A stretch of DNA of 64,000 nucleotides. Source: Planctomycetota bacterium (GTDB taxonomy: Bacteria; Planctomycetota; Phycisphaerae; Phycisphaerales; UBA1924). The notes under the pieces were generated by a model, which did not search any database, was not told where the DNA came from, and saw only the letters and a list, made by a program, of their open reading frames with translations. Both the position numbers and the translations under genes were made by a program. This document shows positions 20,125 to 29,560 of this stretch, piece after piece. Within the stretch, counting starts at the first letter, position 1. Every line of letters starts with the position of its first letter. The stretch covers positions 1 through 64,000 of the forward strand of contig JAJRPN010000009.1 in NCBI GenBank assembly GCA_024280755.1. The letters run 5' to 3'.

Positions 20125-20770
20125 ATATGTGTGCGGGTGGCGGGTTGTCGATTGAGTATTGGCTCGAAACAAGCACGAGCCATTCCGGGTTGCCCTTGCC
20201 TTTGAGTTTGCCCTTTTTCATCTTGCCACCGAGCACCGGGCTTTTCGTCCAGCCTTGCACGGTGTATCCAAGATCACCAAGTGAATCTCGCACAGATTCG
20301 GCGATCTCTTGGGCGCGATCAGGATCAAGAATCCCGCCATCGCCGAGTTCAGATTTGTCGGCTTCATAGTGAGGTTTGACGAGCGAGATGATTCGTCCAT
20401 CGGGTTTGAGCCATGCTGCCGCCGCGTGCAACGCTCGGCTCTGGCGCGTCCAGCCAAGATCAATCACACCGAGATCGATCCCGCCTTGCTCGATGACTTC
20501 GCTTGGTGTATCAAGATGCAATGCGTTTGAGCGTTCATGGATGACGACGCGATCATCGGTGCGGAGTTTCCATGCGAACTCGCCATAGGCAGTGTCAATG
20601 GAATGGACACATCGCGATCCGCTCTGAAGGAGGCAATCGGTGAATCCGCCCGTCGAGCATCCGAAGTCTGCACAGAGCATCCCGGTTGGATCGAAGTTAA
20701 AGTCACTGAGTGCGTGGTGGAGTTTGAGCCCGCCTCGGGAAACAAACACGGGGTCTTGGGTATCGCTCAT
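20123..20770 (-). CDS. TlyA/FtsJ-like RNA methyltransferase
   Basis: DPVFVSRGGLKLHHAL; DFGCSTGGFTDCLLQSG; LVKPHYEADKSEL. Confidence 0.85.
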   Translation of the reverse strand: MSDTQDPVFVSRGGLKLHHALSDFNFDPTGMLCADFGCSTGGFTDCLLQSGSRCVHSIDTAYGEFAWKLRTDDRVVIHERSNALHLDTPSEVIEQGGIDLGVIDLGWTRQSRALHAAAAWLKPDGRIISLVKPHYEADKSELGDGGILDPDRAQEIAESVRDSLGDLGYTVQGWTKSPVLGGKMKKGKLKGKGNPEWLVLVSSQYSIDNPPPAHI

Positions 20771-21753
20771 TTGAGTTCCGTCGTCACACGGGCCGTATCG
20801 GTTTGAGGCTTAAAGACCGAATCTACACCGTTTTGGGCCGGATCGGGCATGGCAGGCTGCGAGATCGGTGCGTGCGAAACTGGTACACCAACAATCGAGA
20901 TCCCGAGTTTGTCCGCTTTTTCGAGCATGGCAAATCGATCGAGCATGATGACATCGCCCGCTGCGATCGCCAAGCAGGTGCCGCCGTGCTTGTGCAGGTT
21001 TTCGAGGGTTTGAAGCCCAACGGTTGGTACATCGGATCGACGATCGTGCTGGGCGCGTGCGCCTTTGACGAGTGTCCACCCGCCGCGTCGGCACAGGTTG
21101 CCTGTGCGTTCGATCATCCGGTCGGTGCCTTCGACCGCTTCGACCGAGATCACATCGCGATCGCGGACGGTGAGCGATTGACCAATATCGAGCCGAAGCA
21201 GTTCGGTGAGCAAAGGCCAGACAAACTCGATGTCTGCGCGTTGATTGGAGGTGGGCTTGGTCGTGGTCATCACGCCGGGTTCGGAGAGTTGGTTCATGAT
21301 GGGGAATGTTGAGTCGATGAGGGATACTCCGTTCCGGTCAAGTTCGTCTGCGATCACTTTGAGCACCGCGTGCGAACGCCTGTCATGACGAAGATGCTTG
21401 TACCACGCCACGGCTGTCGTGATATCAGGAATATTTTTGATCAGCTTCCACTTCTGGTGCATCAGCTTCGCTTTGTCTACTCGTCCAACCATAATCGCGT
21501 GATGCACGCCCATGCTGTTGAGCCGATTGCCCCACGAACGCATCCGCAGGAGCCCGACATCTCGAAATGATGTACACATGCCAGGGAGTTCATCGTCGTA
21601 TTGTAGATGAAGCCCGAGTCCATGCACCTCGTGTCCCATCTCGATGAGACCTTTGGCAACGAAGATCGGGAGATCGCCGCCGCCTGCGATTAATCCGATC
21701 GGGGCAGGTGGAGGCGGGGGATCTGGCAAGATGGCAAGGGAAGCAGCAGCCAT
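20767..21753 (-). CDS. lpxI: UDP-2,3-diacylglucosamine diphosphatase LpxI
   Basis: PIGLIAGGGDLPIFVAKGLIEMGHEVHGLGL; VGRVDKAKL; VEAVEGTDRMIERTG; DVPTVGLQTLENL. Confidence 0.92.
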   Translation of the reverse strand: MAAASLAILPDPPPPPAPIGLIAGGGDLPIFVAKGLIEMGHEVHGLGLHLQYDDELPGMCTSFRDVGLLRMRSWGNRLNSMGVHHAIMVGRVDKAKLMHQKWKLIKNIPDITTAVAWYKHLRHDRRSHAVLKVIADELDRNGVSLIDSTFPIMNQLSEPGVMTTTKPTSNQRADIEFVWPLLTELLRLDIGQSLTVRDRDVISVEAVEGTDRMIERTGNLCRRGGWTLVKGARAQHDRRSDVPTVGLQTLENLHKHGGTCLAIAAGDVIMLDRFAMLEKADKLGISIVGVPVSHAPISQPAMPDPAQNGVDSVFKPQTDTARVTTELK

Positions 21754-21959
21754 TGAGTCGTGTTGATACCTTTGTATGAATCTGAACGGATGAGGAATGG
21801 TGGAAGATGGGTCGAAACCGATTCTATGAATGACAATCTCGGCTTGATGGTGGACTTCTCTGCAAAAGACGACTTGTTAGTCTTCGCTATATCATGTTGT
21901 GGCATAGGTTTAGGACGAGTTGAGTCTATGCCTTGATTTAGCCGATAGGAAAGAATCCT

Positions 21960-22193
21960 ATGGGCATTCGTGCAACCCCATCTCGATCACCGCGTGAAAC
22001 CTTCACCGATACGCCCGGTCAACGCCCTTGGCTCGGGGTGCAGTTCACCTGTGCTGGTGCATATCAACGGGTTTTCCGTAGTGCCGATGGCGAAAAATAC
22101 CTCGCACGATGCCCACGCTGCGGCAAGTCGATCACCTTTCGCGTTGGTGAAGGCGGAACGAACCAACGATTCTTCGATGTGTCGTGTCGATAA
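21960..22193 (+). CDS. Small zinc-ribbon hypothetical protein
   Basis: CAGAYQRVFRSADGEKYLARCPRCGKSITF. Confidence 0.6.
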   Translation: MGIRATPSRSPRETFTDTPGQRPWLGVQFTCAGAYQRVFRSADGEKYLARCPRCGKSITFRVGEGGTNQRFFDVSCR

Positions 22194-22238
22194 AGCCAGG
22201 TCGAGAACAAACCTGACGAAAGCGGATACACTCTCCCT

Positions 22239-22787
22239 ATGGCATCAACATCCGCTCCCTATGACATTATTCGTACACAAGATGTATGCGCCCAGACCGG
22301 ACGCGCACTCGGGGTCGGCGAGGAACACATCGCTGCATTGATCGATTCGCTCGATGATGAGCCTTTGGTCAAGGTGCTCTATACGCTCGACGCATGGGAG
22401 AAAGGCCCGAACCTGCCTCCCAATACCGCTCTTTTCGGGTTCTGGAAACGAACGGTCCCTGAATCTGACGAACAACCCAAGCAGTTGGTTTCCGAAGACG
22501 AGATGTTCGATCTCTTCGAGCAGCTCGGCGAAGCCACCGAACACAAACAACTCGCGTTTCGCTACCTGCTCACGCTGATCTTGATGCGCAAGAAGAAGGT
22601 CATTTTTGAGCGATCGACACCCGCGACGAAAGAGACGCAGGGTGTGCTTATTGTTCGGCTGCGACAGAAGGGCGGCGAAGGTCAGCTTTTCGATGTGATT
22701 GATCCTGGGCTTGATAACGAGACAATCGCTCAAGCAACCGAAGAACTCGGGCAGGTGATGAATCTTGATGCCGAGGGAGGACTGTAA
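22239..22787 (+). CDS. Conserved hypothetical protein
   Basis: ORF in tight + strand cluster, ATGs overlap with next gene. Confidence 0.65.
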   Translation: MASTSAPYDIIRTQDVCAQTGRALGVGEEHIAALIDSLDDEPLVKVLYTLDAWEKGPNLPPNTALFGFWKRTVPESDEQPKQLVSEDEMFDLFEQLGEATEHKQLAFRYLLTLILMRKKKVIFERSTPATKETQGVLIVRLRQKGGEGQLFDVIDPGLDNETIAQATEELGQVMNLDAEGGL

Positions 22788-23680
22788 TGCGATTTGCGTT
22801 TCGATTCGTATTGATCTTGCCGATGCTGGTTCTGATTGGATGTTCGTCTACGGACAAGGTTGATGTGACCAAGCTTGGCGATCCGCCATCGACGCTTGAG
22901 CTTGCCGAGAAGCATAACCAGCGAGTTGAGCCGCTCGGGACCCTCTGGGCACGCATCAGCCTGCGCGCGAAGGGGACATACGCCAACGGCGAGTCATACG
23001 AAGAACAAGGTGAGGGGCATCTGCAAATTGATAAGCCCAGCAAGCTCTCGATCACTATCGGCAAGCTCGGCGAGACCTACTTCGCCTTCGGTGCCAACGA
23101 GGAGGACTATTGGTCGTTCGATCTCTCGAACGCTGATCATAAAACCATGCTGATCGGGAAGCTCGATCTGGCAACACCTGAGAAGATCGCAGCACTCGGA
23201 CTGCCGGTCTATCCGGGCGAGTTGATCGCCTTGACTGGGCTGATGCCCATTGACCTCTCTCAAGCTGGTGGCACACGATGGGCTGATGATGGCAAATCTG
23301 TTGGTATCACCATGCCATCACGATGGGGCTCGTTTACGCTGTGGGTTGATCCGAGGACAAGCTTTGTGGTTCGCTCGCAAGCCTTTGATCGGGCGGGCGA
23401 ACTCATCGCGACCGCGACGCTTTCTCGGTATAAAGAATCACCTGTGCCAGGATATGGAACGGTTATGGTGCCCGGCAAGATCGAGATCACGAATCCGAAC
23501 GACAGCGGGTGGGTTCGGATTGAGTTGTCTGAGCCTCGGAGCAAAGCGATCAAGTCTCGGGTGTATCAGCCGAGAAAACTAGTGCGGGCGTATCGCGTGC
23601 ATGAAACGGTTGATCTTGATGAGGCCTTCGATGTTCTGCCAACATCAGCACCTGCACCTGAGACGGGCGCTGACGATTGA
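22787..23680 (+). CDS. Putative outer-membrane lipoprotein
   Basis: Lipobox VLIGCSS; LWARISLRAKGTYANGESYEEQGEGHLQIDKPSKL. Confidence 0.75.
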   Translation: MRFAFRFVLILPMLVLIGCSSTDKVDVTKLGDPPSTLELAEKHNQRVEPLGTLWARISLRAKGTYANGESYEEQGEGHLQIDKPSKLSITIGKLGETYFAFGANEEDYWSFDLSNADHKTMLIGKLDLATPEKIAALGLPVYPGELIALTGLMPIDLSQAGGTRWADDGKSVGITMPSRWGSFTLWVDPRTSFVVRSQAFDRAGELIATATLSRYKESPVPGYGTVMVPGKIEITNPNDSGWVRIELSEPRSKAIKSRVYQPRKLVRAYRVHETVDLDEAFDVLPTSAPAPETGADD

Positions 23681-25275
23681 AACAACAATCACTTATTCAA
23701 AGCCTCGCACTTTGGGTCTTGATGCTGATCGGACTGCTCACGAGCAGCTTGGCATCGGCGCAGGTTCTCATTGCGAGCAGCCTTGATGATGTCCACACGC
23801 ATGCGTGGGCGGTGTATGCAAACTCGAACGATGAGATTCTTCTTGTGCATCTGCCGCCACGCGATGGTGATCTAGAAGCACGGATCCCGATCGATCCCGC
23901 ACTCCCCGGAGAGCTTCATGCGGTGCGAGCACTCAACAAGTTCCCAGATGGTCTTGCAGCCATCAAGAATCGGGTCTTTGTTGTGTTTCCAGAGGTTACA
24001 GTGGGGGATCGCACGATTCGTCGGGTGTATTCTGGGCAGGCTTTCGCATCGCCGGTGGGATCGGTGTGGTCTTTTTTGCCCTCAGGCCGACTCGACTCTG
24101 AGCCTGCAATCCAAGCGACTGGTGAACTGATTGATCTTGTAGCAACGAGTGAATCGCTCTGGGCTTTGATCAAATCGGAGGATGAATACGCATTGATGAC
24201 GCTGGCTGCTTCGAGTTGGGAAGCTGTTGAGCTGCCCACTGTTCAAAGACCAAGTTGGCGGATCTCGGCTGCGGGAGATCGGCTTATTGCGATCGACCTT
24301 TCAGATGAGAAGAGCATGCAAGCATTTGAGCTTGATGAGACTCAATCATCGTGGACATCCCAATGGATATCGGCTCGCAAGCAAACGGGCGAGATTGAGA
24401 GTGTTGCGGGGGTACATGGTGTGTATGTGCTCAGCCGAGATGAGCAAGGGATGGTTGAAGTTCAGACTTGGTCTCAAGCAGGGATCTTCACGCTGGCGAC
24501 CGGGCTTGAACTGCCAACCAATATCAAACTCGCCCCGCTGGGCTCGGTGAATAGGCTCGTTGGCGTTTCAGAACATGTTTCTGACAGCATAGAAGTGACT
24601 GGGACTCCTTCATCGCCCCAGTCGACTATTCAGGTGTATGAGATTGATCTTGCGGATGGGTCTGTGGTGTATGCAGGTGATCCGGTGGTTTCGTCGCCGG
24701 TGAGCGTTGCCGAGATGCGGTTCTTGATGGGCATGATGGTGCTGATCATGGTCGGGGTGCTGGTGGTGGTCATCATGCCCGACAAGGCCGACGCGATGGG
24801 TATCCCAGACGGATTCGCCCTGGCCGATCCTGGTCGTCGGCTGATGGCGACGATGTTTGATGTGTTTCTTGTGTCGTTTCTTGTTGGGCTGCTCTTTGAT
24901 GTGCGGGTGATCGAGATTATTACGCTCAGCGTGATTGTTCGTTCAGATTCATCATGGTTGGTGATTCCGTTGGTGCTGATCACTGGGATTGTTGCGATGT
25001 CGTTAATGGAGTGGCTCTTGGGCGCTTCGCCGGGCAAGTGGTTGATGGGAATTCGGGTGGTTCGTGGACAGGGCGGAACAATGCAGCGGATTCCGCTGCG
25101 GGCTGCGATCGTTCGCAATGTGATCAAATGGCTTTTGCCTCCGGTTGCAGCGTTGGCGTTGCTCGATCCAGAAATGCTCCACCGGGGCGATCGGGTGACG
25201 AGAACGCTCGTTGTCGCCCCGATTGAAGGCTACAAAGGTGAAGATCCGTCTAAAGATACCGATTTTGAGGATTGA
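23677..25275 (+). CDS. RDD-domain membrane protein with N-terminal periplasmic domain
   Basis: GRRLMATMFDVFLVSFLVGLLF...GASPGKWLMGIRVVRGQGG RDD-family C-terminus. Confidence 0.8.
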   Translation: MKQQSLIQSLALWVLMLIGLLTSSLASAQVLIASSLDDVHTHAWAVYANSNDEILLVHLPPRDGDLEARIPIDPALPGELHAVRALNKFPDGLAAIKNRVFVVFPEVTVGDRTIRRVYSGQAFASPVGSVWSFLPSGRLDSEPAIQATGELIDLVATSESLWALIKSEDEYALMTLAASSWEAVELPTVQRPSWRISAAGDRLIAIDLSDEKSMQAFELDETQSSWTSQWISARKQTGEIESVAGVHGVYVLSRDEQGMVEVQTWSQAGIFTLATGLELPTNIKLAPLGSVNRLVGVSEHVSDSIEVTGTPSSPQSTIQVYEIDLADGSVVYAGDPVVSSPVSVAEMRFLMGMMVLIMVGVLVVVIMPDKADAMGIPDGFALADPGRRLMATMFDVFLVSFLVGLLFDVRVIEIITLSVIVRSDSSWLVIPLVLITGIVAMSLMEWLLGASPGKWLMGIRVVRGQGGTMQRIPLRAAIVRNVIKWLLPPVAALALLDPEMLHRGDRVTRTLVVAPIEGYKGEDPSKDTDFED

Positions 25276-25375
25276 ACCTCTTTCGATTACTCAAGCAGAG
25301 ATGATATTGAGTGGTTGATGAAGCCCAGAGCCCCAAAAGTCCGATGAAGGTTATCAGGCAGCCTCTGCGCGGTGT

Positions 25376-27925
25376 GTGTGTTTGCACACCCAAGGGGATG
25401 CTGTGGAAGGACTTTGCGTGGCGGACGAGCCAAACACACAACCCGAAGGCGTTGAGATCGATCAGGCAGTTGGTGTCGAGACGGATCAATCAGCCGAGCA
25501 GGCGAGCTTTGTGATGCCCGAAGATCCGGTCGCTGCGCTCAAATCTGGATGGCGTGATGTTTGGCAGGTGCCTGCGCTGCTTGTTGGTGCGGGGATGTTG
25601 ATGTTTGGCGTTGCGTTTTCGATTTCGGGTTCGCCCGAGCCTGATATGTCGCCGACGATTACGGTCGCGAATCGGTTGATCGAGAACGAAGAGTATGAGC
25701 GTGCGATCGAGCTGCTCAACACCAAGGTGTATCCTTGGGTTTCTAAACCAGAATCGCCAACTGTCGATAAGGTGCAGTATCACCTTGCCAAAGCCCGATC
25801 GATTTTTCGCGGGCAGCGCAAGCTCCACCTTGATGACGACCGGAACCATGTCGCGATCATCCGCGAATATCTCGAAGCCGAGCGGATCGGCGGGGCGTTG
25901 GGCCCCAAGGATGCCGCCTCGCTTGCCAAGACCTATATCGCACGCGATGAGCTCGATCAAGCGATTCAGCGGGCGCGTGGTATCCCCGAATCTCAGCGAT
26001 ACCTCCGAGATTCGGTCCATCGTGAAGCGGTGAACTCGATGCTCGATCGGGTGGTTCCAGAGACTGTGCCCGCGATGAACCTGCTCGCTGATATGCTAAT
26101 CGATCCAAACTTACCAGTAGCGGATCGTGTTTGGGCACTTGAAACACAAGGGAATGTCCGCCTTGAGCAAGGGTTTGCCGAGGAGACAATCACTCGAATC
26201 TTGCGTGCGATGCCTCGGCTCGAACGCGCGGGCGTCGAAGGAAGATCTCGGCTGCATCTCATCTTGTCCAAAGCGTACAACATGACCGGCGCGATGGACC
26301 AGGCGGGCGTTCAGGCAGCTCATGCAAGAACGCTCTCGGTTAGTGGCGAGCCTCACTATCCAGAGATCCTGCTGATGGAAGCGATCATTGAAGATTCAAA
26401 GGGCAATACCGCTTTGGCTCGTGATCTTTTTAGTGAGATCGTGAGCAACTATTCCAGCTCGACCGCGTTGCCTTTGGCGTTGCTTGGTCTTGGCGAGACC
26501 GAGGCAGGGCTTAATGAGCCGGAGCTTTCGTACGAAGCATATGAAACCCTTGTGGATCAATACGATGCCTATGGGATCGAATCGTACCCTTCGAGGAATC
26601 AAGTTCTCGAATCGTTACTCGATCGAGCGAGTGATTCATTATCTGCGGGGGCTTCGGAAGAATCGATTCGCTATGCAACATTGGCCGATCGGTTGTATCG
26701 GGGTCGTGATATTCCCAGCGGCGTCCTCATCGCTTTGGCGATGGGGCATCAGGCATCGGCAGAGGCTTTGCTCGGCAAACCGATAAGCGAAGTGCGAACT
26801 TTACTTGGGCTTGATCCGTCGAATCGTGCGGAGGTTCAGCGCCATTTAATGTCTGCTGCGACAAACTATCGTGTTCATGCAGAGCAGCATGTGGTTGCCA
26901 ATCTACCTGTATACGCCGATTCGCTTTGGCGTTCGGCGGATCTCTTTGATCGCGCTGGCGATCAGCCTGAAGCGATTCAGGCGTTTAAGGTGTTCGCCGA
27001 GTCGATGCCTTCGGATCCTAAGCACGCCGAGGCTTTGTTCCGCTTGGCCGAATCACTCCGGGCATTGGGCGATTTTCAGGCAGCGTCGGATGTCTATAAA
27101 GGATTGATCGCTGATCGTGAGAGCAGCGCAGGAGCAGACATCGGACCATTCGCAGACGCGAGCCATGTGCCTTTGGCGCAGGCGTATTTGTATGATGAAG
27201 ACCTGTCGAATGATGCAGAAGCAGAGAAGTTGCTCACCACCGCACTCAACGGCTCGATGGGAACCTCGAAGACACAACTCTTTCGCGATGCCCTTCTCGA
27301 ACTTGGTGGATTGTACGATCGCACCGATCGAGCAGAGCGGGCGATCGAACGCTATGACGAGTTCATCGCGCGGTATCAGGATGATCCTGAAGCCGGGACG
27401 GTGTATTTCAAGCTCGCAGACGCCCATCGTCGGCTCGGCGATCAGATCGAGGCCACGCTCGATGAAGCGATGCCGGCAGCCGAAAAAAACCGCCGAATCG
27501 CCAGTGTTGCCAAGCATCGCCACGACGCGATCAAGCAATATGAGATGGCCATCGGGACACTGGGTCAACGGGCTGATGCACACCTTGGGCTCTTCGAGTC
27601 GATCGCATTGCGAAACTCGTATTTTTATCTCGGCGACTGTGCCTTTGATCTCGGTGAGTATGACAATGCGATCCGGTATTATGATCGCGCTCGCGATCGG
27701 TATGTCGCCGATCCAGCGTCGCTTGTCGCGATGGTTCAGATCGTCAATGCGTATATCGAGACCAAGCAGATCGGTCGGGCGCGAACCGCAAACGACCGAG
27801 CCAGACGGTTTTACGAATCGGTGCCAGATACGGTTTGGGATGATCCGAACCTGCCTATGGACCGGTCCGACTGGGAGCGTTGGCTCGATTCGAGCGCGGT
27901 GCTTCTTGCTCAGTCTGATCAGTGA
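25376..27925 (+). CDS. TPR-repeat membrane protein (start uncertain)
   Basis: One TM (VPALLVGAGMLMFGVAFSI) then repeated TPR helices (ERAIERYDEFIARYQDDPEAGTVYFKLADAHRRLGD). Confidence 0.8.
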   Translation: MCLHTQGDAVEGLCVADEPNTQPEGVEIDQAVGVETDQSAEQASFVMPEDPVAALKSGWRDVWQVPALLVGAGMLMFGVAFSISGSPEPDMSPTITVANRLIENEEYERAIELLNTKVYPWVSKPESPTVDKVQYHLAKARSIFRGQRKLHLDDDRNHVAIIREYLEAERIGGALGPKDAASLAKTYIARDELDQAIQRARGIPESQRYLRDSVHREAVNSMLDRVVPETVPAMNLLADMLIDPNLPVADRVWALETQGNVRLEQGFAEETITRILRAMPRLERAGVEGRSRLHLILSKAYNMTGAMDQAGVQAAHARTLSVSGEPHYPEILLMEAIIEDSKGNTALARDLFSEIVSNYSSSTALPLALLGLGETEAGLNEPELSYEAYETLVDQYDAYGIESYPSRNQVLESLLDRASDSLSAGASEESIRYATLADRLYRGRDIPSGVLIALAMGHQASAEALLGKPISEVRTLLGLDPSNRAEVQRHLMSAATNYRVHAEQHVVANLPVYADSLWRSADLFDRAGDQPEAIQAFKVFAESMPSDPKHAEALFRLAESLRALGDFQAASDVYKGLIADRESSAGADIGPFADASHVPLAQAYLYDEDLSNDAEAEKLLTTALNGSMGTSKTQLFRDALLELGGLYDRTDRAERAIERYDEFIARYQDDPEAGTVYFKLADAHRRLGDQIEATLDEAMPAAEKNRRIASVAKHRHDAIKQYEMAIGTLGQRADAHLGLFESIALRNSYFYLGDCAFDLGEYDNAIRYYDRARDRYVADPASLVAMVQIVNAYIETKQIGRARTANDRARRFYESVPDTVWDDPNLPMDRSDWERWLDSSAVLLAQSDQ

Positions 27926-28076
27926 GTGTTTTTTGCGCACAAACTGGTGAAATCCGCGCCAACAGCCGATAACCAAATAGGCCGAGAGATATGGGAATGG
28001 ATTCCCGCGTCGGCCTCGTAGTGCGAGCACTCATTTGAGGCTCTCCCTATAGAGTTTCTGCTGAAAAGGGTCACGG

Positions 28077-28550
28077 ATGACCAAGCCAGATCTGACACCA
28101 AAGCTCAACGCTCCCGGAGCCCGTCTGCATTCGCTTGTTGATCAAGCGCAGATTTTGATGGATCAACTCACCGTTCTGTCGGATGGGCAGAGTGAAGCCA
28201 TCGAGGGCGGCGATGTCGCACAGATCGTTGAAATCGTGAGCAAGCGAGACCCGGTTGTTCATGGGCTGGTCAATGTCGGCGAAGAAATCGGTGCATTTAT
28301 CGAAGATCCAGAGATGATCGCCAAGGTGAGCGACAACGAGCGATCGAAGGCGATGGCGAGAATCGCATCGATCGAACACGCGATGAAACGATTGCGAGAG
28401 CGTGATGCTCAAGATCAAGTACAGATGAAAGCAACCCGCGACGCGATGGCTGAGCAGTTGTCCAATATGGGGACGAATCAGTCCGCATTGCGTGCCTATT
28501 CAGGGCGTCCAAGCACGCCCAATCCCATTCTTCAAGATCGGCAAGGATGA
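28077..28550 (+). CDS. FlgN-like flagellar export chaperone
   Basis: Helical ~157 aa protein at start of flagellar cluster; LVDQAQILMDQLTVLSDGQSEAIEGGDVAQIVEIVSKRDPVVHGL. Confidence 0.6.
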   Translation: MTKPDLTPKLNAPGARLHSLVDQAQILMDQLTVLSDGQSEAIEGGDVAQIVEIVSKRDPVVHGLVNVGEEIGAFIEDPEMIAKVSDNERSKAMARIASIEHAMKRLRERDAQDQVQMKATRDAMAEQLSNMGTNQSALRAYSGRPSTPNPILQDRQG

Positions 28551-29560
28551 TCCCTATGGCGCATGCGATAGAAGAGCAGGTTGATCAAGGCACTGATGCG
28601 ATCGGTGACGGTCTTTCGACGACAGATCTTGGTGAGCTGATGTCGGCTTTTACAGAGGTGACGACCAAACTCGAACGGACGCACGGGCAGCTTCGATCAG
28701 AAGTAAGCCGATTAAGCACAGAGTTGCATCAGGCCAATGAGGCGCTCGAACGCTCGCGCCGATTGGCTGCTTTGGGCGAGATGGCTGCTGGGATCTCGCA
28801 CGAGATCCGCAACCCGCTTGGGTCGATCCAGCTCTATGCCAATATGCTTGTCGAAGATCTTTCAGCGATGCCTGAGCAGTGTCAGATTGTTCGAAAAATC
28901 GGACGAGCGGTGCGTGGGCTTGATGAAATTGTTGGCGATGTGCTGACCTTTGCCCGAGAAATGAAGGTGCATTGGCACCCGTGCGAAACATCGGCATTGA
29001 TCGAGTGTTCGCTCGAGTTGTGCTGTGCTGAGATCGGCTCGGCTGTGATCCGATCTGATTTAGAGCATGATTCTTTCGAGCTGCTGTGCGATCCAACACT
29101 GATCCAACAGGCATTGGTCAATATTTTGCGGAACGCTGGCGAAGCCAACCGTGTGGGCGGCGGGCAAGAACTTGTGGTTTCGGTCGAAGCAGTCGTTTTC
29201 GAATCAGACAACCAGCAGGTCGAAGGCGTGAAGTTTTCGGTATGTGATCAGGGCGATGGGATGCCTGAGAATGTAATCGAACGGATGTTCAATCCATTCT
29301 TCACAACCCGCGACACGGGCACGGGGTTGGGCTTGGCGATTGTCCATCGGATTATCGAAGCCCATCAAGGCAAGGTAGAAGTAACCAATAACTGTTCGAA
29401 CAGTGGTTTAAGCACTAGTTCAGGCAGGGGTGCAACCGTCGAGTTGTATATTCCAAAGACACCTTCGTTGGTGGTCTCACGGAGCGATCAGGCTTTGGAG
29501 AGCGCAGAGATCGTGATCATGCCACAGCGTCAAGCAGTGCAAACTCATGGGGTAAGTTAA
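28547..29560 (+). CDS. Sensor histidine kinase, FlrB/FleS-like
   Basis: AALGEMAAGISHEIRNPLGSIQLYANML H-box; FNPFFTTRDTGTGLGLAIVHRI. Confidence 0.9.
   Translation: MIPMAHAIEEQVDQGTDAIGDGLSTTDLGELMSAFTEVTTKLERTHGQLRSEVSRLSTELHQANEALERSRRLAALGEMAAGISHEIRNPLGSIQLYANMLVEDLSAMPEQCQIVRKIGRAVRGLDEIVGDVLTFAREMKVHWHPCETSALIECSLELCCAEIGSAVIRSDLEHDSFELLCDPTLIQQALVNILRNAGEANRVGGGQELVVSVEAVVFESDNQQVEGVKFSVCDQGDGMPENVIERMFNPFFTTRDTGTGLGLAIVHRIIEAHQGKVEVTNNCSNSGLSTSSGRGATVELYIPKTPSLVVSRSDQALESAEIVIMPQRQAVQTHGVS

Noticed and set aside
27053-28030. 325-aa minus-strand ORF opposite the TPR protein
   Set aside because: Antisense shadow of a strongly supported TPR coding region; no domain signature.
27923-28077. 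GEMM (c-di-GMP) riboswitch upstream of the flagellar cluster
   Set aside because: Secondary-structure potential exists but the conserved GEMM core sequence is not recognisable.
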